From Synechococcus sp. CS-1330 (GTDB lineage Bacteria > Cyanobacteriota > Cyanobacteriia > PCC-6307 > Cyanobiaceae): 64,000 nt of DNA. The DNA lies in NCBI GenBank assembly GCA_025128025.1, contig JAHLYR010000018.1, positions 1 to 64,000 on the forward strand, read 5' to 3'. Position 1 is the stretch's first letter. The number at the start of each line of letters is the position of its first letter. The notes beneath the pieces were generated by a model. The model did not search any database, was not told where the DNA came from, and was given only the letters and a program-made list of their open reading frames with translations. This document shows, one piece after another, positions 17,428 through 26,011 of the stretch. The position numbers and the translations under genes were made by a program.

Positions 17428-18336
17428 TCAACCTGGAGTTGGTGGTGCAGCATCGAGCTCAGAGGGCTGCAGCGACTGCCCCCGTATCTCCAGCACCTCC
17501 GCCAGGGCCGCCCGCCAGTGCAATGGCTCTAGGCCCAGAGCTGCGCGGCTGGCGGTGGAATCGAGCAGGGAGTAACTGGGGCGCCGAGCGGGTGTGGGGT
17601 AATCGGCCGTGGTGAGGGGCAGCACGTCCGCCGCACACTGCAGCAGGCCAGCCACCACCCCCAGCTCACCAATGGCCACAGCGAAGTCGTACCAGCTAGC
17701 GGCCCCCGCATCGCTCCAGTGCAGGATGGACGGGCCATTGGGATCGGCGCCGATCGCCCGCCAGCAGGCCGCCGCCAAGCTGAGGGTGCTGGTGGGGCAA
17801 CCCACCTGGTCGGCCACAACGCCAATCTCGCTGCGCTCGCGATGGAGGCGCAGCATCGTGAGGCAGAAGTTGTGGCCCACCGGGCCGTACACCCAGCTAC
17901 TGCGCAACACCCGTGCCCCCGGCAGTTGCAGCGCCGCCGCCTCACCCGCTGCCTTGCTGGCGCCATACACCCCCAGAGGGTCGAGGCCCTGCTCCGGCCT
18001 ATAAGGGCAGCCCTGCAGGCCACTGAACACAAAATCGGTGCTCACCTGCAGCAAGCGGCCACCCGTGGCGGCCAGGGCTGCAGCGAAAGCCGCCGGGGCG
18101 CCGGCATTCACGGCCTGGGCCAGCTCGGGCTCGCTTTCGGCCTTATCCACAGCCGTGTATGCGCCGGCATTGAGCAACCAATCCGGGCGGTGCGCCAGCA
18201 CAGCGTCGCAGCAGGCCTGGGGGTTGGCGAGATCCAACTCGGCGCGGCGGCAGGCAATCAACTCAAGGCCCAGTGGCTTGGCGGCGATCAGCGCCTGGCC
18301 CAGTTGGCCGGCAGCGCCGGTGAGCAGCACCTTCAC
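17428..18336 (-). CDS. rfbD: dTDP-4-dehydrorhamnose reductase
   Basis: The last step of dTDP-L-rhamnose synthesis: reduction of dTDP-4-keto-L-rhamnose with NADPH. The protein starts [16 protein letters not shown] (dinucleotide-binding loop), carries STDFVFSG and YGASKAAGE (Tyr and Lys of the catalytic site), and RSSWVYGP, as expected for RmlD. Its length (302 aa) is normal. The start is a GTG that overlaps the stop of rfbC (GTGA), so the two are translationally coupled. An 82-base gap separates it from the sugar phosphate transferase downstream. Confidence 0.94.
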   Translation of the reverse strand: MKVLLTGAAGQLGQALIAAKPLGLELIACRRAELDLANPQACCDAVLAHRPDWLLNAGAYTAVDKAESEPELAQAVNAGAPAAFAAALAATGGRLLQVSTDFVFSGLQGCPYRPEQGLDPLGVYGASKAAGEAAALQLPGARVLRSSWVYGPVGHNFCLTMLRLHRERSEIGVVADQVGCPTSTLSLAAACWRAIGADPNGPSILHWSDAGAASWYDFAVAIGELGVVAGLLQCAADVLPLTTADYPTPARRPSYSLLDSTASRAALGLEPLHWRAALAEVLEIRGQSLQPSELDAAPPTPG

Positions 18337-18911
18337 GCAAATACCTCCCCAGCCGCCATAACTGCCGCAAGCTCAGGGGCATCCGCATCCTTCTGCGCAA
18401 GCAACGGTTCCATGCCTTCCAGAGGCCAGACGATCGCCAGCTCCGGGTCATCCCAGCGGATAGCGCGCTCGCAGTCTCGGCTCCAGAAGTCGGTGGTCTT
18501 GTAGAGCACCTCGGCGTGCTCGCTCAGGGTGAGAAAGCCATGGGCGAAGCCCACTGGCACCCAGAGCTGCTTCTGGTTCTCAGCGCTCAGACACGCCCCT
18601 ACCCATTGGCCAAAGCTGGGCGAACTGCGGCGCATATCCACTGCCACATCAAAAATCTCCCCCAGCACGCAGCGCACCAGCTTGCCCTGGGGATGGGGCG
18701 GCAACTGGTAGTGCAGCCCCCGCAGCACCCCGCGGCTGGAGCGGGAGTGGTTGTCTTGCACGAAGCAGGTTTCGCCGGCGGCAGCGTTGAAAGCCTGCTG
18801 GTTCCAGCTCTCGAAGAAGAAGCCCCGCTCGTCGCCAAACACCCGTGGCGTCAGCAGCAAGGGGCCCTGCAAAGCAACGCCAGACGCCGTGGTGAGCGCT
18901 TCAGCCTGCAT
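18333..18911 (-). CDS. rfbC: dTDP-4-dehydrorhamnose 3,5-epimerase
   Basis: It epimerises C3 and C5 of dTDP-4-keto-6-deoxyglucose to the L-rhamno form. The cupin-fold marks are clear: [50 protein letters not shown] and [13 protein letters not shown], with the catalytic His in GLHYQ and the Tyr in VLYKTTDFW. 192 residues is normal. The gene overlaps rfbA by 11 bases upstream and rfbD by 4 bases downstream, so the three must be translated from one message. Confidence 0.95.
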   Translation of the reverse strand: MQAEALTTASGVALQGPLLLTPRVFGDERGFFFESWNQQAFNAAAGETCFVQDNHSRSSRGVLRGLHYQLPPHPQGKLVRCVLGEIFDVAVDMRRSSPSFGQWVGACLSAENQKQLWVPVGFAHGFLTLSEHAEVLYKTTDFWSRDCERAIRWDDPELAIVWPLEGMEPLLAQKDADAPELAAVMAAGEVFA

Positions 18912-19785
18912 CTGGAGTCTCCAGCAATTGCAATAAATAATCGCCGTAGCCGCTCTTGCGCAGCGGCGCTGCCAGGGCGGCGAGCTGGTCGCTGTTGATC
19001 CAGCCCAACCGCCAAGCCACCTCCTCCGGGCAGCCCACCTTCAGCCCCTGGCGGTGCTCCAGGGTCCTGATGTAGCTGCCGGCCTCGTGCAGCGAATCGC
19101 AGGTGCCCGTATCCAGCCAAGCCATGCCCCGGCCCATCAGCTCCACCCGCAGCAACCCCTCCTCCAGGTATTGGCGGTTGAGGTCGGTGATCTCCAGCTC
19201 TCCCCGTGGCGACGGCTGGATGTGGCGCGCCCTCTCCACCACCGAGTCGTCATAGAAATAAAGGCCTGTCACCGCATAGCGCGAGCGGGGCCGCGCCGGC
19301 TTCTCTTCCAGGCTCAGCACCTGGCCGTCTGGCGCAAACTCCACCACCCCGTAGCGCTCGGGATCCCGCACCGGATAGGCAAACACCGTGGCTCCGGCTG
19401 CGCCGCCATTACTGGCCTGCAGCTGGGGAATCAAATCGTGGCCGTGGAAGAGGTTGTCGCCCAGCACCAGTGCCGCCGGAGCGCCACTTAAAAAATCAGC
19501 GCCGATCAAAAAAGCCTGCGCCAAACCATCCGGACTCGGCTGAATGGCGTACTGAATCTCCATGCCCCAAGCGCTGCCATCTCCCAGCAACCGCTCAAAA
19601 GATGCCAAATCATGGGGCGTACTGATAACCAGCACCTCCCGAATCCCGGCCAGCATCAAGGTGCTGAGCGGGTAATAGATCATCGGCTTGTCATACACCG
19701 GCAGCAGCTGCTTACTCACAGCCTGCGTGATCGGATGCAGCCGAGTGCCACTGCCTCCGGCCAAAATAATTCCCTTACGGGTCAT
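18901..19785 (-). CDS. rfbA: Glucose-1-phosphate thymidylyltransferase
   Basis: It makes dTDP-glucose from glucose-1-phosphate and dTTP, the entry to the rhamnose pathway. The start at 19785 ([18 protein letters not shown]) places the nucleotide-binding loop at residues 8-16, as in the family; the longer frame to 19824 only adds 13 residues. Other marks are [30 protein letters not shown] (metal-binding Asp), and [20 protein letters not shown]. It is the first gene of the operon. Only 29 bases separate it from the divergent GNAT gene, so its promoter must be very compact or lie partly in that gene. Confidence 0.96.
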   Translation of the reverse strand: MTRKGIILAGGSGTRLHPITQAVSKQLLPVYDKPMIYYPLSTLMLAGIREVLVISTPHDLASFERLLGDGSAWGMEIQYAIQPSPDGLAQAFLIGADFLSGAPAALVLGDNLFHGHDLIPQLQASNGGAAGATVFAYPVRDPERYGVVEFAPDGQVLSLEEKPARPRSRYAVTGLYFYDDSVVERARHIQPSPRGELEITDLNRQYLEEGLLRVELMGRGMAWLDTGTCDSLHEAGSYIRTLEHRQGLKVGCPEEVAWRLGWINSDQLAALAAPLRKSGYGDYLLQLLETPDAG

Positions 19786-19814
19786 AGGGAACGCTCCGCT
19801 GGGAGAATGCTGCC

Positions 19815-20282
19815 ATGGCAGCACTGCGCCTCCTAATCCACGCCCCTGGTGCCCCTGGCCTGCGCTGGTTCGGCCTCGGCCCCGGCCTGCTGCCCAGCCG
19901 CGGCCTATGGAAGTTGCAGCGCCTGTTTAACAAGCACGCCTTCTGGGCCCAGAGGCGCAGCTTTGCAGATCTACGCCGCCTGCTCGCCGGCAGCACCGTG
20001 GTGGTAAGCCTGTGGCATGGCAAGCGCCTAGTGGGATTCGGCCGGGCCAGCAGCGACGGCATTTATCGCGCCGTGCTCTGGGATGTGGTGGTGGCTGGCG
20101 ACCTACACGGCCAGGGCCTCGGCCGCCGGGTAGTGGAGGCCCTGCTGGCCGCCCCCGCCCTGCGCGGCGTTGAGCGCGTTTATTTGATGACCACCAACAG
20201 TGCTGGCTTTTATGAGCAGCTGGGCTTCCGCGATGCAGCCCCCCAGGCCCTACTGGTGAAACAAGGAGTTTCAGGGGGCTAA
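19815..20282 (+). CDS. GNAT family N-acetyltransferase
   Basis: A 155-residue acetyltransferase. The acetyl-CoA site is visible as [21 protein letters not shown] (the Q/R-x-x-G-x-G/A loop), preceded by [18 protein letters not shown] and followed by [17 protein letters not shown], the usual last strand and helix. Proteins like this in cyanobacteria and plastids acetylate proteins or small amines; the substrate cannot be told here. The N-terminal 50 residues are basic and unrelated to the core. The stop overlaps the converging PIN gene by 4 bases. Confidence 0.86.
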   Translation: MAALRLLIHAPGAPGLRWFGLGPGLLPSRGLWKLQRLFNKHAFWAQRRSFADLRRLLAGSTVVVSLWHGKRLVGFGRASSDGIYRAVLWDVVVAGDLHGQGLGRRVVEALLAAPALRGVERVYLMTTNSAGFYEQLGFRDAAPQALLVKQGVSGG

Positions 20283-20704
20283 GGGGTTTCGACCGGATAG
20301 GAAAGCGCGCCAGCAGCCTCAACTAGATCCAGATCGAGGGTCACCGGCAACAGGCCCAGGCGATAGGCAAGCTGGAGCTGAAGCAAAAGGGGCAGGGCTG
20401 CAATGCCAGGCCTGTAGCGCTGGCGGTGGCGCACCATCGCAAAGTCGTCCGGCTCAAAGCAAACCACCGGACAACGTTCCGCCAAAAAGCCATCCATCAA
20501 ACGTTGCGCGGCCCGGCCATCGAGCTCCCCCTCGAGCTCCATCACACTCCAGGCACTCACCCTCAGCAGCCCCTCCCCCACCCGCTCCAACCAATTCAGA
20601 GCAGCAGCACTCTTGGGCCCCGGCAGCAGCAATGCCCGCAATAAAGAAACATCGAGCAGCCGGCCATGGCTGCCCATGCGCCGCCACGGTTCAAGCGGCT
20701 CCAT
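20279..20704 (-). CDS. PIN-domain-like toxin candidate (degenerate active site)
   Basis: A 141-residue protein starting MEPLEPWRRMG at 20704, inside the end of the antitoxin gene (14-base overlap), which is typical of VapBC-like pairs. The PIN layout is recognisable: LLDVSLLRALLL near residue 17 gives the first Asp, SAWSVMELEGEL gives the conserved Glu, and LGLLPVTLDLDL resembles the last strand with its Asp. The middle acidic residue, normally in a D-x-x-x-A-A helix, is not seen; its place is taken by LPLLLQLQLAYRLG. RNase activity may therefore be lost or changed. PIN assignment is from pattern and context, and moderate. Confidence 0.62.
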   Translation of the reverse strand: MEPLEPWRRMGSHGRLLDVSLLRALLLPGPKSAAALNWLERVGEGLLRVSAWSVMELEGELDGRAAQRLMDGFLAERCPVVCFEPDDFAMVRHRQRYRPGIAALPLLLQLQLAYRLGLLPVTLDLDLVEAAGALSYPVETP

Positions 20705-20894
20705 AGCCTGCCTCCTGGTGCAGACGACGTAAGCGCTCAAGCCAAAGCTCCGCTCCAGCCTGGCCTGACGGCTCAGGAATCAGCCGCGCCACCGGTTTGC
20801 CGTAACGACTGATCACCACGTACTCACCGGCCCGTACGCGATCGAGCAAGCCGGACAACTGCTGGCGAGCCTGAGCTAGCGGAACCGTGGTCAT
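20691..20894 (-). CDS. Phd/YefM-type antitoxin
   Basis: The protein (67 aa from the ATG at 20894) begins MTTVPLAQARQQLSGLLDRV and continues GEYVVISRYGKPVARLIPE, the classical Phd/YefM DNA-binding fold. It should bind the toxin with its C-terminus and repress its own promoter. The reading frame extends to 21005, but that part would cover the palindrome at 20946-20963 and is not like the family. The gene ends inside the start of the PIN-like gene, as in two-gene toxin-antitoxin operons. Confidence 0.82.
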   Translation of the reverse strand: MTTVPLAQARQQLSGLLDRVRAGEYVVISRYGKPVARLIPEPSGQAGAELWLERLRRLHQEAGYGAA

Positions 20895-20945
20895 GGCGGC
20901 GGCGGGGGCGAAGGAAGGGTTGCGCTGATGGGCACTGTCAAAGAA

Positions 20946-20963
20946 GTTGTACAGCTGTACAAC
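20946..20963. promoter_or_regulatory. Perfect 18-base palindrome, likely antitoxin operator
   Basis: GTTGTACAGCTGTACAAC is identical to its own reverse complement. It is 52 bases upstream of the antitoxin ATG on the minus strand and lies between it and the end of ribH. Phd-type antitoxins bind such palindromes over their promoter. The TACAAC half could also serve as a -10 element, so binding would block RNA polymerase (inference). Confidence 0.75.
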
Positions 20964-21062
20964 CTCCCAGATAGCTTCGAAACAGCACCACCAGCATTCC
21001 CACAAGCAGCGGAAACGCCGTCGGCCGAAACACAGCCAGCAAAAACCATTGGCCCGGCGCTT

Positions 21063-21542
21063 TTATTCGGGAATTGCCGCCATCAAGCTGCCCATCTCCA
21101 GCGCCTGCAGGCCGTAGTTCCAGCCCAGGTTGCTCTTGATGCCGGCCCGCTCCAGGGCCTGCTGCAGGGTGTCGGTGGTGAGCACCCCGAAGATCACCGG
21201 CACGCCGGTGTTGCGCGCCACGGCAGCCACGCCTTTGCTCACCTCGGCCACCACCACATCGAAATGGGGGGTGTCGCCGCGAATCACGGCCCCCAGGGTG
21301 ATCACCACCTGATAGCGACCACTGGCCGCCAGACGCTGGGCCACCAGGGGGATCTCAAAGCTGCCGGGCACCCAGGCCACATCCAGCTGGGCACTGGCAT
21401 CACTGGTGTCGACGCCGTGGCGCGCGAGGCAGTCGAGGCAGCCGCTCAGCAGCTTGCCGGTCACCAGGTCATTGAAACGGGCAACCACCACCGCGATACG
21501 CAGACCAGCCGTATCGGTGAACCGGCCTTCAAAAATCGCCAC
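21063..21542 (-). CDS. ribH: 6,7-dimethyl-8-ribityllumazine synthase
   Basis: It condenses the ribityl-pyrimidine with dihydroxybutanone phosphate in the step before riboflavin. A 159-residue subunit of the icosahedral or pentameric enzyme: [42 protein letters not shown] with the catalytic His, [17 protein letters not shown] and [13 protein letters not shown] are all typical. It follows psbZ by 3 bases on the same strand, so the two share a message. No ribosomal FMN switch is visible upstream. Confidence 0.96.
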   Translation of the reverse strand: MAIFEGRFTDTAGLRIAVVVARFNDLVTGKLLSGCLDCLARHGVDTSDASAQLDVAWVPGSFEIPLVAQRLAASGRYQVVITLGAVIRGDTPHFDVVVAEVSKGVAAVARNTGVPVIFGVLTTDTLQQALERAGIKSNLGWNYGLQALEMGSLMAAIPE

Positions 21543-21545
21543 GCT

Positions 21546-21734
21546 TCAGACCACAAAGATGCTCATGCCCCAGTTGAGCAGCACCAGGGCCACCCAAGCG
21601 ATGCCGCCAAGCAGGATCAGGCGGTTGGAGCGACCTGAATCTTCACTGCTGGCGTACAGCACCGGCACCGCCACAATCAAGGCGAACGACAGCACCACCA
21701 GAGCCAAAACGGTGAGGGTGTTGAGGATCTGCAT
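21546..21734 (-). CDS. psbZ: Photosystem II reaction centre protein Z
   Basis: A 62-residue membrane protein with two membrane-spanning segments (LTVLALVVLSFALIVAVPV and LILLGGIAWVALVLLNWGM) joined by a short polar loop, YASSEDSGRSN. This is the PsbZ/Ycf9 pattern. PsbZ stabilises the contact between photosystem II core and antenna in the thylakoid membrane. It is the strongest single proof in this window that the organism is photosynthetic. It is followed after 3 bases by ribH. Confidence 0.95.
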   Translation of the reverse strand: MQILNTLTVLALVVLSFALIVAVPVLYASSEDSGRSNRLILLGGIAWVALVLLNWGMSIFVV

Positions 21735-21866
21735 GGATTAGCAGCGGCTACACGCCGATCGGTTGCGAGATTCTCACACGCAGACCCAGGTCAGCCGGGG
21801 CCCCGCTTCACAACATGAAGCCCACCGGCAAGTCGACCTACGATCAAATCTCAGTAAGAAAGGGCC

Positions 21867-24551
21867 GTGGGCGCGGAAGCCGAACAACAGCTTTCGCTCA
21901 CCGCCGCCCTGGGCCTGGCCGAAGAGCCGCAGGCCGCACCCGAGCCCAGCCCCTCCCGGCCCCGCAGCCGTCAGCGCCAAGCCGCCCCAACAGCTCCTCC
22001 GGCCGCAACCACAGCAACCTCAAGCCCCGATTCCGACCTGCCCCCCTGGCACCACCACAGCCTGGTGGCAGCCGAGCAGCTGACACCGATGCTGCGTCAC
22101 TACGTGGAGCTCAAGGCCGCCCATCCCGACCGGGTGCTGCTTTACCGCCTCGGCGATTTCTTTGAGTGCTTCTTCGAAGACGCCATCACCCTCTCGCGCC
22201 TGCTGGAGCTCACCCTCACAGGCAAGGAGGGCGGCAAAGCTGTCGGTCGGGTGCCGATGGCGGGCATCCCCCACCATGCCGCCGAGCGCTACTGCGCTGA
22301 ATTGGTGCGCCGCGGCCTCAGCGTCGCCCTATGCGACCAGCTGGAAAGCACCGCGGCCAAAGGCGAACTGCTCAAGCGCGGCATCACACGGGTGCTCACC
22401 CCCGGCACGGTGCTTGAAGAGGGCCTGCTGGCAGCCCGCCTCAACAACTGGCTTTGCGCCGTGGTGACGGAGGGCCCGTGCTGGGGCCTGGCGGTGGCCG
22501 ATGTCAGCACCGGTGAATTCCGGGTCACAGAGCGGACCGGCAGCGCCGGCTTGCACCAGGAGCTGCTGCAGGTGGAGGCCGCCGAGGTGCTCTGGCCCGG
22601 CGCCACCGCCAGTGCCAGCGCCACCCCCACTTGGTGCCCGGAGGCCCTGCGGCTCACGCCCCTGCCCCGCACCCCCTTTGAGGCGCCGGAAGCCTCCGCC
22701 ACCCTCAAGCAGCGCTTCGGCCTGGCCAGCCTTGATGGCCTGGGGCTCGGCGAAGCGCCGCTGGCCCTACGCGCGGCGGGCGGCCTGGTGGGCTACCTCG
22801 ACGACACCAGCCAGGCCCGGGTGCCCCTGGAGCCACCCACCACCTGGCACGCCGGCGACCAGCTGGTGCTCGACGCCGCCACCCGCCGCAACCTGGAGCT
22901 CACCAAAACCCAGCTGGGCGGCAGCGTGCACGGCTCCCTGCTCTGGGCGCTCGACCGCACCCACACCGCCATGGGCGGCCGCTGCCTACGCCGCTGGCTG
23001 CTGGCGCCACTGGTGGAGCGCCCCGCGATCCTGGAGCGTCAGGGGGGGGTGGGTGAGCTGGTGGCCCAGCGCTCCCTGCGGCTGGCGATCCGCCGGCTGC
23101 TGCGGCCCATGGGCGACCTGGAGCGCCTGGCGGGCCGCGCCGGTGCGGGCAGCGCCTCGGCTCGGGATCTAGTGGCCCTGGCCGATGGTCTCGAGCGCCT
23201 GCCCCAGCTCGCCGCCCAGCTCGACCAAGCCAGCAGCGCCCCCCTGCAGGCCCTGGCCCGCCCCTGGCCCGAGCTCGAAAGCCTGGCCGGCGAGCTACGC
23301 CACACCCTGCTCGACACCCCACCCCTATCGCTCACTGAAGGCGGCCTGATCCACGACGGCGTCGATCCAAGCCTCGACGACCTACGCAACCAGCTCGACG
23401 ACCAGGACGCCTGGCTAGCCCAGCAGGAATCCGAAGAGCGCCGGCTCAGCGGCCTCACCAGCCTCAAACTCCAGTACCACCGCACCTTCGGCTACTTCCT
23501 AGCGGTGTCCAAGGCCAAGGCGGCTGCAGTGCCACAGCACTGGATCCGCCGCCAAACCCTGGCCAACGAGGAGCGCTTCGTCACCCCAGCCCTGCGCAAC
23601 CGCGAGGGCGCCATCCAGCAGCTCAAGGCCCGCGCTGCCCAGCGCGAATACGAACTGTTCTGCGGACTACGCGCCCAGGTCGGCGAGCAGGCTGCCGCTA
23701 TCCGCACAGCTGCGCGCCTGGTGGCCGAGCTCGACGCCCTCGGGGCCCTAGCCGAGGTGGCCGCCACCAGCGGCTACTGCTGCCCCGAAATAACCGACCC
23801 CGCCGGTCCCGATGCCCGCCTGCTGCAGATCGAAGCCGGCCGCCACCCGGTGGTGGAGCAGCTGCTAGTGGAGGAGCCCTTCACCGCCAACAGCGTGGTG
23901 CTAGGCGGCACTCCCGACCTGATCATCCTCACCGGCCCCAACGCCAGCGGCAAGAGCTGCTACCTGCGCCAGAGCGGCCTGCTGCAGCTGATGGCCCAGA
24001 TGGGCAGCTGGATTCCAGCGGCTTCGGCGCGCCTGGGCATCGCCGATCGCATCTTCACCCGCGTCGGCGCCGGCGACGACCTGGCGAGCGGCCAATCCAC
24101 CTTCATGGTGGAGATGGCCGAAACCGCCAACATCCTTCACCACGCCAGCGAGCGCTCCCTGGTGCTACTCGACGAGATCGGCCGCGGCACCGCCACCTTC
24201 GACGGCCTCTCGATCGCCTGGGCCGTGGCCGAGCACCTGGCCACCCCGGCCGAGCGCGGCGGCATCGGCGCCCGCAGCATCTTCGCCACCCACTACCACG
24301 AACTCAACGCCCTAGCGGGCCAGCTACCCAATGTGGCCAATGCCCAGGTGCTAGTGCAAGAAACCGGCGACGCCCTGGTGTTCCTGCACCGGGTGGCCCC
24401 CGGCGGCGCCAGCCGCAGCTACGGCATCGAGGCCGCCCGCCTGGCCGGGGTGCCGGCAGCGGTGGTGCTGCGGGCCCGCCAGGTGCTGGGCCGCATCGAA
24501 GCCAACAGCGTCGTGCAGGTGGGTCAAGGAGACGGAGCGCTCGCCGCCTGA
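21867..24551 (+). CDS. mutS: DNA mismatch repair protein MutS
   Basis: It recognises mispaired bases and starts repair. The GTG at 21867 lies after an AAGAAAGG-like site. The first 65 residues are rich in Pro and Ala and are absent from shorter homologues. Then come the mismatch-recognition domain with [13 protein letters not shown] (Phe-x-Glu near residue 94), the connector and lever domains, and the ATPase with [14 protein letters not shown] (Walker A, near 689), [14 protein letters not shown] (Walker B, near 764) and [10 protein letters not shown]. Length (894 aa) is a little long for the family. The last 28 bases overlap the converging cobH gene. Confidence 0.97.
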   Translation: MGAEAEQQLSLTAALGLAEEPQAAPEPSPSRPRSRQRQAAPTAPPAATTATSSPDSDLPPWHHHSLVAAEQLTPMLRHYVELKAAHPDRVLLYRLGDFFECFFEDAITLSRLLELTLTGKEGGKAVGRVPMAGIPHHAAERYCAELVRRGLSVALCDQLESTAAKGELLKRGITRVLTPGTVLEEGLLAARLNNWLCAVVTEGPCWGLAVADVSTGEFRVTERTGSAGLHQELLQVEAAEVLWPGATASASATPTWCPEALRLTPLPRTPFEAPEASATLKQRFGLASLDGLGLGEAPLALRAAGGLVGYLDDTSQARVPLEPPTTWHAGDQLVLDAATRRNLELTKTQLGGSVHGSLLWALDRTHTAMGGRCLRRWLLAPLVERPAILERQGGVGELVAQRSLRLAIRRLLRPMGDLERLAGRAGAGSASARDLVALADGLERLPQLAAQLDQASSAPLQALARPWPELESLAGELRHTLLDTPPLSLTEGGLIHDGVDPSLDDLRNQLDDQDAWLAQQESEERRLSGLTSLKLQYHRTFGYFLAVSKAKAAAVPQHWIRRQTLANEERFVTPALRNREGAIQQLKARAAQREYELFCGLRAQVGEQAAAIRTAARLVAELDALGALAEVAATSGYCCPEITDPAGPDARLLQIEAGRHPVVEQLLVEEPFTANSVVLGGTPDLIILTGPNASGKSCYLRQSGLLQLMAQMGSWIPAASARLGIADRIFTRVGAGDDLASGQSTFMVEMAETANILHHASERSLVLLDEIGRGTATFDGLSIAWAVAEHLATPAERGGIGARSIFATHYHELNALAGQLPNVANAQVLVQETGDALVFLHRVAPGGASRSYGIEAARLAGVPAAVVLRARQVLGRIEANSVVQVGQGDGALAA

Positions 24552-25195
24552 AGCCAGGCAGAGCGCAGCAGGGCGTTGCAGGCCGCGGCCACCAATCCGG
24601 CTCCGCCCTTGGAGCCCTCGAGCCGGATATGAACCAGACCACTCTGAGCCAGGTGACGCTTGCTCTGGGCCACCCCCACAAACCCCACCGGCATACCGAT
24701 CACCAGAGCTGGCGCCGGCACCGCGTTTGATGCCACCAAATCCAGCAGCACCTCTAGGGCCGTGGGGGCACTGCCAATCAGCACCACACCCGGGCGTAAC
24801 GCTGCCAGCGCCGCCGCCATCCCGGCAGCCGTGCGCGTGGAGCCCGACGGCGCCTGCTCAGGCGCCCAATCGAGCACGCTGCACACCTGATTAGCGAAGG
24901 TACGCCGCGCCATCGGCGCCACCGCCGTGGCCGCCATTGCCGTGTCAGTGAGGATCGGTGCCCCAGCTGCTAAAGCCACCAAGCCGTCGCCGCAGGCGTT
25001 AGCGGGGCAAACCAGATTGGCCGCCAGGCCCGGATCGCCGCTGCTGTGAATCAGCCGCAACAACACTTCCTGCTGCAGGGGGCTGAGCGGTGCCAGCGCC
25101 GCCTCCGTGCCAGGGAGCCCACGGATCAACCGCAAACTCTCACTAAAGATCGGATGATCGAGTTGAGCCTCTAAGTCAGCTCTGGCGGGGGGCAT
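24524..25195 (-). CDS. cobH: Precorrin-8X methylmutase
   Basis: It moves the methyl group from C11 to C12 in corrin ring synthesis for vitamin B12, giving hydrogenobyrinic or cobyrinic acid. The likely start is 25195 ([20 protein letters not shown]); the frame to 25258 adds 21 residues without family likeness. Marks are [16 protein letters not shown] with the catalytic His, [28 protein letters not shown] and [13 protein letters not shown]. Length (223 aa) fits. Its 3' end overlaps mutS by 28 bases. Another corrin gene, cbiD, is 32 kb away, so the pathway genes are scattered. Confidence 0.93.
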   Translation of the reverse strand: MPPARADLEAQLDHPIFSESLRLIRGLPGTEAALAPLSPLQQEVLLRLIHSSGDPGLAANLVCPANACGDGLVALAAGAPILTDTAMAATAVAPMARRTFANQVCSVLDWAPEQAPSGSTRTAAGMAAALAALRPGVVLIGSAPTALEVLLDLVASNAVPAPALVIGMPVGFVGVAQSKRHLAQSGLVHIRLEGSKGGAGLVAAACNALLRSAWLQAASAPSP

Positions 25196-25279
25196 TAGGC
25201 AATGTTGGGCGACAGCCACACTGACGCCCTGTAGCAGCACTGAACAATTAGCCCGCAAGCCAGACGCACAAAACTTGAC

Positions 25280-25834
25280 TTAACCGATCCAAATGACGCT
25301 ACTTTGAAGCTCCGCGGGTGTAATTCCAATGACTGCGGTAGATCCAAAGGCATGGTTGATCACCGTGCCATCCGGTGTGGCGACGAATTCGGCAGATCCA
25401 AAGATGGCCCGATTGATTTGAATAACATCACCTTGGATGGTGGAAAAATCTCGAATTAAATCCTTGCCACGGGAAATAACGAAAAGATCGCGACCATCGC
25501 CTCCGCTCATACTATCGGAGCCCCTGCCGCCGTTGCAAATATCATCCCCTTGACCACCGTAAAGGTCATCCGATCCCTGGCCGCCCAGCAAGTAGTCATC
25601 CCCTTGGCCACCGTAAAGATCATCCGATCCCTGGCCGCCCTTGCAAACATCCGAACCTTGCCGGCCTCTCAATATGTCTCTTCCGCCTTTGCCCTCCAAA
25701 AGGTCATCGAGGCTGCCACCGCTTAGATCGTCGTCGAAATCGTCTCCGTAGATATCCGAACCGCTGTTGTCATCCACGCTGCCATCGCCCCGAAGATTGA
25801 TTCCATTAACAAAATCGTCAAAACTGTTAGTCAC
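25280..25834 (-). CDS. Short RTX-type protein with cysteines in the repeats
   Basis: About 184 residues from a GTG at 25834; the open frame reaches 26392, but that part is the antisense of holA. A short acidic N-terminus (NSGSDIYGDDFDDDL) leads into about nine RTX nonapeptides, GGQGSDDLY, GGQGDDYLL and so on, then a typical post-RTX domain (LIRDFSTIQGDVIQINRAIF). Two repeats carry Cys (SDVCKGG, DDICNGG); cysteine is rare in RTX proteins and these could pair in a disulfide bond. Calcium binding and export are family inferences. The gene is head-to-head with holA, 177 bases away. Confidence 0.74.
   Translation of the reverse strand: MTNSFDDFVNGINLRGDGSVDDNSGSDIYGDDFDDDLSGGSLDDLLEGKGGRDILRGRQGSDVCKGGQGSDDLYGGQGDDYLLGGQGSDDLYGGQGDDICNGGRGSDSMSGGDGRDLFVISRGKDLIRDFSTIQGDVIQINRAIFGSAEFVATPDGTVINHAFGSTAVIGITPAELQSSVIWIG
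25542..25640. repeat. 54-base tandem repeat inside the short RTX gene
   Basis: A 45-base segment at 25542-25586 recurs at 25596-25640 with two mismatches, at a spacing of 54 bases (18 codons, or two RTX nonapeptides). This suggests recent duplication of a two-repeat unit and possible copy-number variation between strains. Confidence 0.85.
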
Positions 25835-26011
25835 TAGCTTCGCTTGCCAATTTAATCTCCAATAAGAGCAGATTTGCTCCAGGAATGCTACAAAAAAGCC
25901 GAAAGCCTTTATGATTCCTCGCGCTGTTGGTTCCGGTCCATCCGGCCCTGGCTCAGACTGGCCAGTACCCACTGCTCTGCACCCTGCGGATCTAAGCCCC
26001 GCACTCCAGCC

